From: Cytobacillus pseudoceanisediminis
GTDB taxonomy: Bacteria > Bacillota > Bacilli > Bacillales > Cytobacillaceae
Length of the DNA: 64,000 nt
Assembly: GCF_023516215.1 (NCBI RefSeq)
Contig: NZ_CP097349.1
Span: 3,038,001-3,102,000 of the forward strand
Direction of reading: 5' to 3'
A program made the translations under genes and the position numbers. Of this stretch, positions 7,453 through 15,222 are shown in pieces (within the stretch, counting starts at the first letter, position 1; each line of letters starts with the position of its first letter). A model generated the notes under the pieces. That model did not search any database. It saw nothing but the letters and a program-made list of their open reading frames with translations, and was not told where the DNA came from.

Positions 7453-8837
7453 TTACGCAGCATTATCATCTTTTTTAATATCCTTTAAATAATATTTTTC
7501 TGAAGTGAAAAACTCGTTTTTCAGCTGTTTAACCTCTTTGCTTAGAAGGAGAACAGCAACGATGTTTGGTATCAAAATCATGGCAAGAGCCAGATCAAGG
7601 AACTGCCAGATTGTTTTCGCCGCTCCCACTGAGCCAAGAACAATGGCAGCAATGTAAACGACTTTAATGGCTTTTCCGGCAAATGAGCCAAATAGGAACT
7701 CTGCCATTTTGGATCCATAAAAGACTACGACAATGATCGTCGAAATGACAAAGAATACCAGGGATACAGCAACAAGAATACCTCCAAATGATCCAAAGTA
7801 TTCCGTAAATGCCGCTGCTGTCAGGGCTGAAGGATCTTCCATTGCCCCTTCCCTTGTCCACACCCCGGAGGATAGGACAACAAATGCCGTTGCAGTACAA
7901 ACAATCAGCGTATCAACAACGATTCCGATGATCGCCCAAAATCCCTGGCGCACCGGGTGATCGGTTGTGGCTGCAGCATGGGCAATCGGAGCGGTTCCGA
8001 GTCCTGCCTCATTGGAATATAATCCTCGAGCAAATCCCCAGCGAATGATTTCGCCAATTGCCGCTCCGGCAAATCCGCCCATTGCAGACATTGGCTGAAA
8101 CGCATAAGTGAAGATTAATTCCAACACTTCAGGAAGTTTGCCAAGATTCATAAATAAGACTACTAACGCCGCACCTACATAAATGAGAGCCATAAACGGA
8201 ACAAAGATTTCGGTCACCTTGCCGATTCTCTGAATCCCGCCAAAAACAACTAACGAAACAAGTACTGCTACAGCAATTCCTGTATAAAGGCCATCAATTT
8301 TAAATGTCTCGCCAACCGCAGCTGCTACTGCATTTCCCTGTACCATGATGCTTGGAATCAGTTCAATCATCAGCGCGAACGCAAAGATCACACCAAGCCA
8401 CTTCATGTTAAGCCCCTTCGTCATATAATACATAGGGCCGCCCACATATTCTCCATCTTCATTTTTTCTCTGTACTTAATGGCTAATACACTTTCCGAGA
8501 ACTTGATGGCCATTCCAATGAGCGCAATGATCCACATCCAGAATACGGCACCTGGACCGCCAAACATGATGGCTGCCGGCACACCTACAATATTCGCGGC
8601 ACCAATGGTAGAAGCAAGTGCTGAAGTGAGTGCCTGCAGCGGTGTAACGGTTCCTTTCCCCTTCGGCTTTTTAAACACACTTCCGAATGTTTGCTTAAAA
8701 ATATATACCGGATAACGGAACTGGAAGAAACCAAGCAAAAAGGTTAAATACAGTCCTGTTCCGGCTAATAATAGGATGATGGGATATCCCCACAGCCATC
8801 CTGAAATATCTCCTACGGCTTCTAATAACTTATCCAA
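7453..8837 (-). CDS. AGCS-family sodium:alanine/glycine symporter (frameshifted)
   Basis: About 461 residues after correction. Two overlapping pieces, 8421-8837 and 7453-8445, join into one multi-pass sodium:amino-acid symporter. The first holds ALTSALASTIGAANIVGVPA (the AGCS signature) and ends in AIKYRE. The second begins at GGPMYYMTKGL and contains GFARGLYSNEAGLGTAPIAH. A run of six A (T at 8462-8467) is one base short; a seventh A gives the expected ENGEY-like link into VGGPMYYM. The start is the TTG at 8837 with AGGGGG upstream. At the C-terminus is a charged tail. It probably imports alanine or glycine. Confidence 0.9.
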
Positions 8838-8995
8838 AAAAATTTCCCCCTTATTGTTGTGCACAGTTGCCCTTATTCTTCCATTCCCTTTTATTTGGCA
8901 GTTAAACACTTAGTTAGCAAAAGAATAGAAGAGGTGGACATTTTCGTAAATTTCATGTATAGTTAGCTAGGTAATTATTTTAAGCAGGTGAATAC

Positions 8996-9424
8996 ATGCA
9001 CCCTAATCAAAGTGAATTTTTTCATTCTATTAACCAATTTACACGCCATTTTTCCAAAGTACTTAATGAAAGTTTAGTGCCGCTTGGTTTATACGCTGCT
9101 CAATGGACGATTATTTACCGTCTGAAAATTGGAGGCCCGAGCACTCAAAAAGAGATTTCTTCTTATCTTGGCGTTGAGGCTCCGACCATGACCAGGACAT
9201 TGGCCCGTCTTGAGAAATCGGGCTGGATCACGAGAACGGCAGGAAAGGACAAACGTGAAAAATTGATTTCTCTGACTGATGCAGCCATCCAGGAATACGA
9301 CAATTGGCTTGCTGCAGTAAGATCAAGTGAAAGCAATGTCCTGCAGAATATTACGGAAGAAGAAATCAGCACGATGATCACAATTATGGCAAAAATGAGA
9401 GAAAATATGGTACCAGGCACCTAG
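8996..9424 (+). CDS. MarR-family transcriptional regulator
   Basis: This 142-residue winged-helix regulator has the MarR core: QWTIIYRLKIGGPSTQKEIS, then LGVEAPTMTRTLARLEKSGW and a wing around TAGKDKREKLISLTD. AGGTG precedes the ATG. It is 55 bases upstream of an MFS exporter on the same strand, an arrangement like ywoH-ywoG of B. subtilis. It probably represses itself and the exporter. A long inverted repeat overlaps its stop codon and separates it from the transporter. Confidence 0.9.
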   Translation: MHPNQSEFFHSINQFTRHFSKVLNESLVPLGLYAAQWTIIYRLKIGGPSTQKEISSYLGVEAPTMTRTLARLEKSGWITRTAGKDKREKLISLTDAAIQEYDNWLAAVRSSESNVLQNITEEEISTMITIMAKMRENMVPGT

Positions 9425-9458
9425 ACCAGTTCACCAAAGTGGTCTAGGTACCTGGTAC
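9410..9458. repeat. 18-base inverted repeat between marR and MFS gene
   Basis: Arms TACCAGGCACCTAGACCA and TGGTCTAGGTACCTGGTA (one mismatch) flank an 11-base loop. The repeat covers the marR stop. No T run follows, so it is not a standard terminator. It may be a mobile repeat unit, an mRNA-processing hairpin or an operator. Confidence 0.8.
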
Positions 9459-9479
9459 TTCATTGTTAGGAGGACAACT

Positions 9480-10676
9480 ATGAAGAAACAGCCATTATGG
9501 ACGAAGGATTTTTTGAGTATTTCTATTACTAGTTTTTTCTTATTTATGGGGTTTTATGTTTTGCTGACTACGCTTCCCCTTTATATTTTGGATGATTTAA
9601 AAGGGGATGAAACACAGGTAGGTCTGATTATTTCAGTCTTTCTGATTGCTGCAGTGATCAGCCGGCCTTTTACAGGGAAATGGATTGACGAGGTTGGACG
9701 CCGAAAGATCCTGATTGCTTCCTTGATTGTATTTGCCGTATCTTCTTTGCTTTACTTCTGGGCTGACTCTACACCCGCTCTTTTAGCACTGAGATTCCTG
9801 CACGGAGTTGGATTTGGCATGGCTACCACTGCAACTGGAGCTATCGTTGCTGATATTGTACCGAATGAACGCAGAGGCGAAGGACTTGGATATTATGCAA
9901 TGTTCATGAATCTGGCCATGGTCATTGGCCCGTTTGCCGGTTTGACGATTGTTCAATATGCAAATTTCTCATGGATTTTTGCTTTATGTACAGTTTTATC
10001 TTCTATTGCTATCTTGCTGGGTGCTTTTGTAAGAATACCGCATAAAGCAGAGAGCTCTGTGAAGCATCCAAAATTTACCCTTTCAAGCTTATTTGAAAAA
10101 AGTGCAGTTCCCGTGGCGATTTCTGCAGGCATCCTTGCTTTCGCTTACTCAGGAATTCTTTCCTTTATTTCTGTTTATGCGAAAGAGCTTGATTTGCTTG
10201 AAGCTGCAAGCTTCTTTTTTGTGGTATATGCGGCATTTATTATTATGTCCCGCCCATTTACAGGCCGCTGGTTTGATGCGTACGGAGAAAATAGAGTGAT
10301 CTATCCGGCCATTATTCTTTTTGCAGCAGGGTTATTTTTACTAAGCCAGGCAAACAGTACCTTTGTGTTTTTGCTGTCAGGTGCGATAATCGGATTGGGA
10401 TATGGCACCATTGTTCCGGGTCTCCAAACGGTTGCAATTAAGCAGGCTGATCCAGCTAAACGCGGACTTGCTACCTCAACCTTCTTCACACTTTTTGATA
10501 CCGGAATTGGACTGGGATCCTATGTTCTTGGAATACTTGCTGTAAAAACAGGCTTCGCTTCACTTTATTTTATGCTTGCGGGCGTGGCACTGTTTGGATT
10601 ACTCGTTTACTATTTGCTCCATGGAAAAAAGACAGAACCAAAAACCATTCATTCAGAAGCAGATCTTCCATTATAA
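9480..10676 (+). CDS. MFS transporter (YwoG-like)
   Basis: This 398-residue major facilitator superfamily protein has 12 predicted membrane segments. The MFS loop 2-3 motif is present as GKWIDEVGRRK (around residues 66-76), and a second copy, GRWFDAYGENR, follows the seventh helix. AGGAGG lies just before the ATG. It is probably co-transcribed with the upstream MarR gene. The substrate is unknown; drug or metabolite efflux is inferred from the MarR pairing. A terminator follows directly. Confidence 0.9.
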   Translation: MKKQPLWTKDFLSISITSFFLFMGFYVLLTTLPLYILDDLKGDETQVGLIISVFLIAAVISRPFTGKWIDEVGRRKILIASLIVFAVSSLLYFWADSTPALLALRFLHGVGFGMATTATGAIVADIVPNERRGEGLGYYAMFMNLAMVIGPFAGLTIVQYANFSWIFALCTVLSSIAILLGAFVRIPHKAESSVKHPKFTLSSLFEKSAVPVAISAGILAFAYSGILSFISVYAKELDLLEAASFFFVVYAAFIIMSRPFTGRWFDAYGENRVIYPAIILFAAGLFLLSQANSTFVFLLSGAIIGLGYGTIVPGLQTVAIKQADPAKRGLATSTFFTLFDTGIGLGSYVLGILAVKTGFASLYFMLAGVALFGLLVYYLLHGKKTEPKTIHSEADLPL

Positions 10677-10701
10677 GAGCCCATTTGCGGCTCTTTTCTT
10701 T
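10675..10701 (+). terminator. terminator after MFS gene
   Basis: AAGAGCC and GGCTCTT pair around CATTTGC, followed by a T-rich run, at the stop codon of the MFS gene. Confidence 0.75.
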
Positions 10702-10792
10702 TGTCAGTCTTAAATTATGTGTATTTTCTGAATATTATTTTTTTGTGGACGTTGGCATATAATGTAATTAATACCTTTTGGGAGGTTTGTTA

Positions 10793-10909
10793 ATGACCAT
10801 TGTTCATGTATTGAATTTTTCTATTCCAATTGCCTGTGTATTACTATTTGGTGTAATGGTCGGCCGCATGTGTAAACCGGATGGCTCGGAACAGGAAGCA
10901 AATGAATAA
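10793..10909 (+). CDS. 38-residue single-pass membrane protein
   Basis: The small frame begins MTIVHVLNFSIPIACVLLFG and ends KPDGSEQEANE: one hydrophobic helix followed by a charged tail. GGGAGG lies seven bases before the ATG, and a TATAAT at 10758-10763 could serve as its -10. It has its own apparent promoter and terminator-like hairpin (about 10925-10950), which supports a real gene. No function is recognised. Confidence 0.6.
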   Translation: MTIVHVLNFSIPIACVLLFGVMVGRMCKPDGSEQEANE

Positions 10910-10956
10910 TGTTTTTCACTTCAAAGTGGCTGGATTTCAGCGCTTTTTTTATTTCA

Positions 10957-10984
10957 ATAAAAAAACCAGCCCCCTAAGGCTGAT
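10957..10984 (-). terminator. motAB terminator
   Basis: On the minus strand ATCAGCC and GGCTGGT pair around a short loop, followed by seven T. The hairpin overlaps the motB stop codon. Confidence 0.75.
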
Positions 10985-11771
10985 TCCCCGTTCTTGGCAA
11001 TATTAAAATTTCTACCCGTCTGTTCTTCGCTCTGCCTTCCTTGGTATCATTTCCGGCAACCGGCTGGAATTCTCCGAAGCCTTTGGCACTGAACCATTTA
11101 GGGTCCAGCTGGTCATTTTTCAGAATTATTTTCATAAAATTGACAGCGCGCATCACACTGAGTTCCCAGTTGGACTCGAAGCTTGAGTTGCGGATCGGGA
11201 CGTTGTCTGTATGGCCGCTTATGATAATGTTTCTTGGCGGGTCCATGATGAGAAGCTCTGCAATTTCACTTGCCATATTTAAATCCTGCTCACGGACTTC
11301 TGCACTTCCTGAGCCGAACAGGACATTATCCCTGATTGACACAAGCAGTCCTTCGGTTGTTAAAGAGGTTTCCAGTTTATCCGCCAGGTTTTGATTTTCA
11401 ATAAAAGCATTGACTCTTTGCTGCAGCTCTGCCAGTTCTTCCTGATCGGCAGCCTGCTTCAGCTTTTCTTTTTCCAATTCATCCATTGCTGCCATCTCCT
11501 CCAAATCCTTGCTTGGCTTTTCGGACACAGCATCAGTGGATTGCATTTGGCCTTCTGGCATTGGACTTGGGAATTCAAATACCCCTGTCCCCCCTGAAAA
11601 GACATCATTGAATGCCTTTGAGAGCTTCTGAAATTTCTGGGCATCTACGGAACTCATTGCGAATAGGACAATGAATAGGGCCAGAAGCAGTGTTAATAAA
11701 TCAGCATACGGCAATAGCCAGGATTCATCTACATGCTCCTCATGGTGCTGCTTCTTTTTCCGCCTACTCAT
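10974..11771 (-). CDS. motB: flagellar stator protein MotB
   Basis: This 265-residue stator subunit has a basic N-terminus (MSRRKKKQHHEE) and a single membrane helix containing the essential proton-binding Asp in WLLPYADLLTLLLALFIV. A coiled linker follows, and then a C-terminal OmpA-like peptidoglycan-binding domain (ISGHTDNVPI, NWELSVMRAV, NRRVEILI). The start ATG at 11771 overlaps the motA stop by eight bases, so translation is coupled. The absence of a resolvable sodium-type signature suggests a proton-driven stator; this is inferred. Confidence 0.95.
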   Translation of the reverse strand: MSRRKKKQHHEEHVDESWLLPYADLLTLLLALFIVLFAMSSVDAQKFQKLSKAFNDVFSGGTGVFEFPSPMPEGQMQSTDAVSEKPSKDLEEMAAMDELEKEKLKQAADQEELAELQQRVNAFIENQNLADKLETSLTTEGLLVSIRDNVLFGSGSAEVREQDLNMASEIAELLIMDPPRNIIISGHTDNVPIRNSSFESNWELSVMRAVNFMKIILKNDQLDPKWFSAKGFGEFQPVAGNDTKEGRAKNRRVEILILPRTGNQP

Positions 11772-12558
11772 CCTTCGCCACGCTGCTTTCTTCAAGGAAT
11801 TTCCGGCGTTCCCCTGCAGGAAGGTAGGAAGCAAGCTTTTGTTCTATTACCCGAGGCGCCTCCCCTTCTAAAATAGAGAGAATGCCTTCGATCATCATAC
11901 TTTTAATTTTTGCTTCCTGCTTGGATTTTCTCTTAAGCTTATTGGCAAACGGATGCCAAAACACATAACCCGTGAAAATCCCCAGCAAAGTCGCTACGAA
12001 TGCCGCACTGATGGCATGACCGAGACTCGTGGTGTCCTCCATATTACCCAGTGCTGCAATTAATCCTATTACTGCTCCCAGCACTCCAAGAGATGGGGCA
12101 TAGGTGCCTGCCTGGCTGAAAATCTGGGCTCCGGCCTGATGTCTTTCTTCCATCGCTTCGATTTCTTCGCTTAATACATCACGTATATAATCGGCACTTT
12201 GCCCATCAACTGCCAGAGATAAGCCGTTCTTTAAAAAAGTATTTTCGATTTCGTTCGTTTTGACTTCAAGTGCAAGCAATCCTTCTTTTCTTGCCAGCTG
12301 AGCCCAATCCGAAAACATCTTAATCATCTCAGCAGGGTTCATCAGCTTTTCTTCTTTAAATAAAATGCCGAAAAGCTTGGGCACCCGTTTGATTTCATTT
12401 GTTGGAAATGCAATAGCCACTGCTGCTGCAGTTCCCAGGATAATGATTAGAATAGCGGCCGGATTAATCAGAACAGACGGGGAAACCCCTTTAAAAACCA
12501 TCCCTACTCCAACTGCTATGATCCCTAATATTACGCCTATAATCGTTGTTTTATCCAT
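11764..12558 (-). CDS. motA: flagellar stator protein MotA
   Basis: This 264-residue membrane protein has four transmembrane helices. The MotA/TolQ/ExbB proton-channel region is GAQIFSQAGTYAPSLGVLGAVIGLI, broken as AGTYAPSLGVLGAVIG and ISAAFVATLLGIFTGY. The cytoplasmic loop between helices 2 and 3 holds the charged residues that contact FliG. The start is the second possible codon (MDKTTIIGVILG), eight bases after AGAAGGTG. It forms an operon with motB and no other flagellar genes are near. Confidence 0.95.
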   Translation of the reverse strand: MDKTTIIGVILGIIAVGVGMVFKGVSPSVLINPAAILIIILGTAAAVAIAFPTNEIKRVPKLFGILFKEEKLMNPAEMIKMFSDWAQLARKEGLLALEVKTNEIENTFLKNGLSLAVDGQSADYIRDVLSEEIEAMEERHQAGAQIFSQAGTYAPSLGVLGAVIGLIAALGNMEDTTSLGHAISAAFVATLLGIFTGYVFWHPFANKLKRKSKQEAKIKSMMIEGILSILEGEAPRVIEQKLASYLPAGERRKFLEESSVAKDE

Positions 12559-12649
12559 GCAAGCCACACCTTCTATGTAGTCTGAAAATCTCTATTACCT
12601 TCTATTATTAATTTCGGATGATTTTTACAGTTCTTTAGGGAATTTTTCA

Positions 12650-12686
12650 TATATAAAAGGCAGAGGTGCTTCCCCTGCCTTCGTTT
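12650..12686 (-). terminator. terminator of the Arg/Asp-repeat gene
   Basis: On the minus strand AAGGCAGGGG and CCTCTGCCTT pair around AAGCA, followed by a short T run. Confidence 0.65.
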
Positions 12687-12694
12687 CATTGTTT

Positions 12695-13114
12695 TTAGAT
12701 CCAGCGGCATCCGCAGAAACCTCTTCTTCTGCGGTCATCATCATCTCGGCGGCGTCTGCATCCTCTTCCAGATCCGGCTAAGTCTCTGTTGTACCATAAG
12801 TCACCAGCACCGCGTACGTCATCACGGCGATGTTTTCTGCGGTCGTCTTCTGCTCCGCCCACACTGTCTCTTCCACAGCCGCAATGGTTTCTGCGATTGT
12901 CTTCGATACCAAATACATCGTCATCACGGTGGTGCTTCCTGCGGCGGTCTTCTGCTCCACCTACATCATCCCGACGGTGCTTCCTGCGGCGGTCTTCCGC
13001 TCCACGTACATCATCACGGCGGCGATCATCATCTTCTTTTACAATAACTCTTTCGGCTCTGATTTCTACTTCATCTGCATTAATCTCAAATCTTCTTCTC
13101 CAATCTCTCGACAT
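12695..13114 (-). CDS. Arg/Asp-rich repeat protein, unknown function
   Basis: This 139-residue protein begins MSRDWRRRFEINADEVEIRA, with AAAGGAGG seven bases before the ATG. After a folded-looking first 30 residues it consists of about five copies of a 14-16 residue unit, roughly RRDDVRGAEDRRRKH, with variants containing CGCG. It ends in a Cys/Arg-rich tail (RRRGFCGCRWI). Alternating Arg and Asp clusters give a strongly charged, low-complexity chain. Similar charged repeats occur in Bacillus spore-coat or exosporium proteins, but no homologue is recognised and the role is open. The DNA repeats create spurious open frames on the opposite strand. Confidence 0.75.
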   Translation of the reverse strand: MSRDWRRRFEINADEVEIRAERVIVKEDDDRRRDDVRGAEDRRRKHRRDDVGGAEDRRRKHHRDDDVFGIEDNRRNHCGCGRDSVGGAEDDRRKHRRDDVRGAGDLWYNRDLAGSGRGCRRRRDDDDRRRRGFCGCRWI

Positions 13115-13208
13115 ATTTCTACCTCCTTTCTCATGGATACTATAGAATATGTGCCACCGGAGGTTTTCGCATGGACAAATCCCCAAAGGGAAAGAAAATG
13201 TGCCTGTT

Positions 13209-13251
13209 CAATGAAAAAAACCCCTGTCCTATTCAAGAGAGGAGTTTTTGA
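13209..13251 (-). terminator. terminator of the STAS-domain gene
   Basis: On the minus strand AAAACTCCT and AGGGGTTTT arms are followed by a T run, just downstream of the STAS gene stop. Confidence 0.6.
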
Positions 13252-13255
13252 GAAT

Positions 13256-13717
13256 TTATATTTTTTGAAAGACGAGGCTGTTTATTTTCATTAAATGCTT
13301 TAAGGCCGCCTGGAAGGTTGCATGTGTTTCAGCATTTAGCGCTATTCCGGAAAGGACGATTTCCTTTATCAGCTGCGGGGTCATTCCTACAAAGTAAGGC
13401 TTAACCCCCATGAGGTTAATGGAATCAGTCAGGTTGCGGATTTGCTGTCCAAGTTCGGAAAGGCACATCTGCTCTATGCGGTCGACCGTAATGTCTGTAA
13501 AATCTATGATGGCGAATTCAGTGTCATGCTCTTTAATATGATTCAGGATTTTAGCCGTAATTTTTTCAAATCTTTCTGCCATGAGCAGGCCTGTAATAGG
13601 CACCAGTATCGTCTGGGGAATGATCGATGGTATAATCGGTGCAGTCATATCCGCTATGGCTGCCTCATATTCTTCCACTCTTTTTTCAAGGACCGTTATA
13701 TATTCATCTTTGTTCAT
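13256..13717 (-). CDS. STAS-domain protein (RsbR/stressosome-type)
   Basis: A 153-residue cytoplasmic protein with a short coiled N-terminus (residues 1-25) and one STAS domain: PIIPSIIPQTILVPITGLLM is the first strand, FAIIDFTDITVDRIEQM the core, GVKPYFVGMTPQLIKE the later strand. This is the C-terminal half of RsbR/RsbS-like anti-sigma-factor antagonists. It lacks the N-terminal globin-like domain of full RsbR proteins. Placement near other general genes gives no partner, though a full-length RsbR paralogue is encoded at 17062-17901. A role in the general stress cascade is inferred. Confidence 0.85.
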   Translation of the reverse strand: MNKDEYITVLEKRVEEYEAAIADMTAPIIPSIIPQTILVPITGLLMAERFEKITAKILNHIKEHDTEFAIIDFTDITVDRIEQMCLSELGQQIRNLTDSINLMGVKPYFVGMTPQLIKEIVLSGIALNAETHATFQAALKHLMKINSLVFQKI

Positions 13718-13748
13718 GTATTCTCCTCAATTCCAATCATCTGATCCA

Positions 13749-14122
13749 TTAGAATAATTTATTGTTAATTTTCTCTTCGTAGTTTTTGAAAAGGGATGAA
13801 TTGGTGTTTTGTCTTCTTTTCGACATCATGCTGTTAAAGCGGATCATCTTTTCGTTAAGCTTCTTCTGCAATGCCTTTTTTCTTCCTGATCCTCACATTG
13901 TTTAATCAGGTCTTCGATCGTTAGCATTTCCTTCTTCATTTGGTTTTCTTCATCAGTGAATCCTGCATTCTTCATGATGCGGTAGGCCATGCGCAAATTT
14001 TCAGGGACGGAAGACAGGTCATCGAACGGAAGCGGTTTCCCATAGCCTGGCAAATTATCAAACTCGCCATCCTTGTACGCTTTTTTGATCCGATCTTCAG
14101 ACAGTATAGAAAAGAAGTCCAA
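13749..14122 (-). CDS. DUF1992 DnaJ-homologue-like protein (frameshifted)
   Basis: About 124 residues after correction. The N-terminal part is the DUF1992 core: SEDRIKKAYKDGEFDNLPG, then GKPLPFDD, then ENLRMAYRIMKNAGF. The written frame stops early after a run of six A (T at 13876-13881). One more A continues with EEKKALQKKLNEKM and ends KNYEEKINNKLF, the usual helical C-terminus and length of the family. The missing base is probably an assembly error. Members are annotated as DnaJ-homologue-subfamily C member-28-like proteins; the biochemical role is unknown. Confidence 0.85.
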
Positions 14123-14246
14123 TCTCTAGTTCCCCCTTCACTTCATTTGTTACTTATTATTATATATTTTCAGCGCTGCTTATTAAAGCAATTATGTATA
14201 TGGAGGACCTGCAGAAAAATCAAGAGAAAGCTTGCGCCTCCTCCCT

Positions 14247-14834
14247 TCAGATTTTGCCTATTAAGTTCGGATCCATGTTTATCCCGGTCTGGCCAGGCTG
14301 CCAATTGGCCGGCACACCTTTTCCTGTCTGTTGTGCATATTGAATTCCCTGCATGATTCTGACATGTTCATGCAGATTTCTTCCAACTTCTCCGGGGTAA
14401 ATGATCTTTGCCGCAATAATGCCATTAGGGTCGATAAAAACGGATGCCCTGATTGCCGCTCCTGAATTCTCGTCCAAAACCCTGTAAGCTCTGCTTATTT
14501 GATGGGTTCGATCACTTACCATTGGATAATTTACATTTTTCAAAGAGGGAGATGTTTCCTTAAATACTTTATGGGCGTATACACTGTCCGTGCTGATGGA
14601 CATTACTTCACAGTTTAAAGCTTTTAAATATGGATTCACAGCGGCGACCGCCGCCAATTCTGTCGGTCAGACAAATGTGAAATCACTCGGATAAAAAAAC
14701 AGCAGAACCCATTTTCCGATATAATTCTCCAAATTGACTTTTTTTATTTGATGATCAATGACAGCATCTGCAGTAAAAACAGGAGCTCGGTCTCCCCGGC
14801 CCGCACAAAATACGGAGGCATTCGAATTGTTCAT
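14247..14834 (-). CDS. peroxiredoxin with in-frame UGA (selenocysteine) at the peroxidatic position
   Basis: A 195-residue AhpC/Prx-type peroxiredoxin reads through one TGA at 14667-14669. The frame upstream (from MNNSNASVF, with GGAGGGGG before the ATG) and downstream is intact and family-like: [15 protein letters not shown], then UGA, then [13 protein letters not shown] sits exactly where Prx proteins have the peroxidatic Cys of FVCPTEL (residue 56). A hairpin with GGUC loop begins 12 bases after it. The resolving-Cys region reads [11 protein letters not shown], with Val where Cys is expected, so this looks like a one-Sec enzyme reduced by an external thiol. A nonsense mutation is the alternative. 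Confidence 0.85.
14640..14655 (-). promoter_or_regulatory. candidate bacterial SECIS hairpin (peroxiredoxin)
   Basis: In the mRNA the six-pair stem GGCGGC/GCCGCU closes a GGUC loop, starting 12 bases after the UGA. Bacterial SECIS elements lie inside the coding region just after UGA and carry GU in the apical loop; the E. coli fdhF loop also has GGUC. Confidence 0.7.
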
Positions 14835-14995
14835 GGCTATCCCCCTCCCTTCCTCTTTCGTCTCTGCTATATATACTTATGCGGCCAAAGACAAAATTGA
14901 ACGGAAAATATTGAGTGAATCAGCCGTACATAGTCCAGGTGTCCAAGGGAAAAATAGTGAAAGAATATGAATTCAAGAATGAAAGGAGCCAGACT

Positions 14996-15184
14996 ATGTC
15001 ACGCGGAGTCCATTTTAATCATAAAAGAAAACATCACCCTGGGGAATTTCCTGAACACACAATGGTCGAGCGCCACACAACTGAAGCACAGGAAGACGAA
15101 GAATTTATTGTGACACAGGAAGCTTTTAAGAACCGCTTTGAAGAAGATGAAGCAAAGCAACTTGAGGAAAGAGCCAAAGATTAA
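14996..15184 (+). CDS. 62-residue charged hypothetical protein
   Basis: The protein begins MSRGVHFNHKRKHHPGEFPE and is otherwise rich in Glu and His (ERHTTEAQEDEEF, FEEDEAKQLEERAKD). It is predicted to be soluble and partly helical. AAAGGAG lies seven bases before the ATG; a longer upstream reading has no ribosome-binding site. It is divergent from the peroxiredoxin gene. No function is recognised. Confidence 0.6.
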   Translation: MSRGVHFNHKRKHHPGEFPEHTMVERHTTEAQEDEEFIVTQEAFKNRFEEDEAKQLEERAKD

Positions 15185-15216
15185 AAAGCCGGGGGCCTGA
15201 ATAAAATTCAGACCCC
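15183..15216 (-). terminator. hutH terminator
   Basis: On the minus strand GGGGTCTGAAT and ATTCAGGCCCC pair around TTT, followed by CGGC and TTTTT. Confidence 0.8.
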
Positions 15217-15222
15217 TGCTGC

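Noticed and set aside
12789..13294. Plus-strand open frames opposite the Arg/Asp-repeat gene
   Set aside because: They are antisense products of the repetitive codons; the minus frame has the ribosome-binding site and terminator.
14247..14657. Peroxiredoxin starting downstream of the UGA
   Set aside because: It would remove the thioredoxin-fold N-terminus and active site; the upstream frame with a strong ribosome-binding site is intact apart from UGA.
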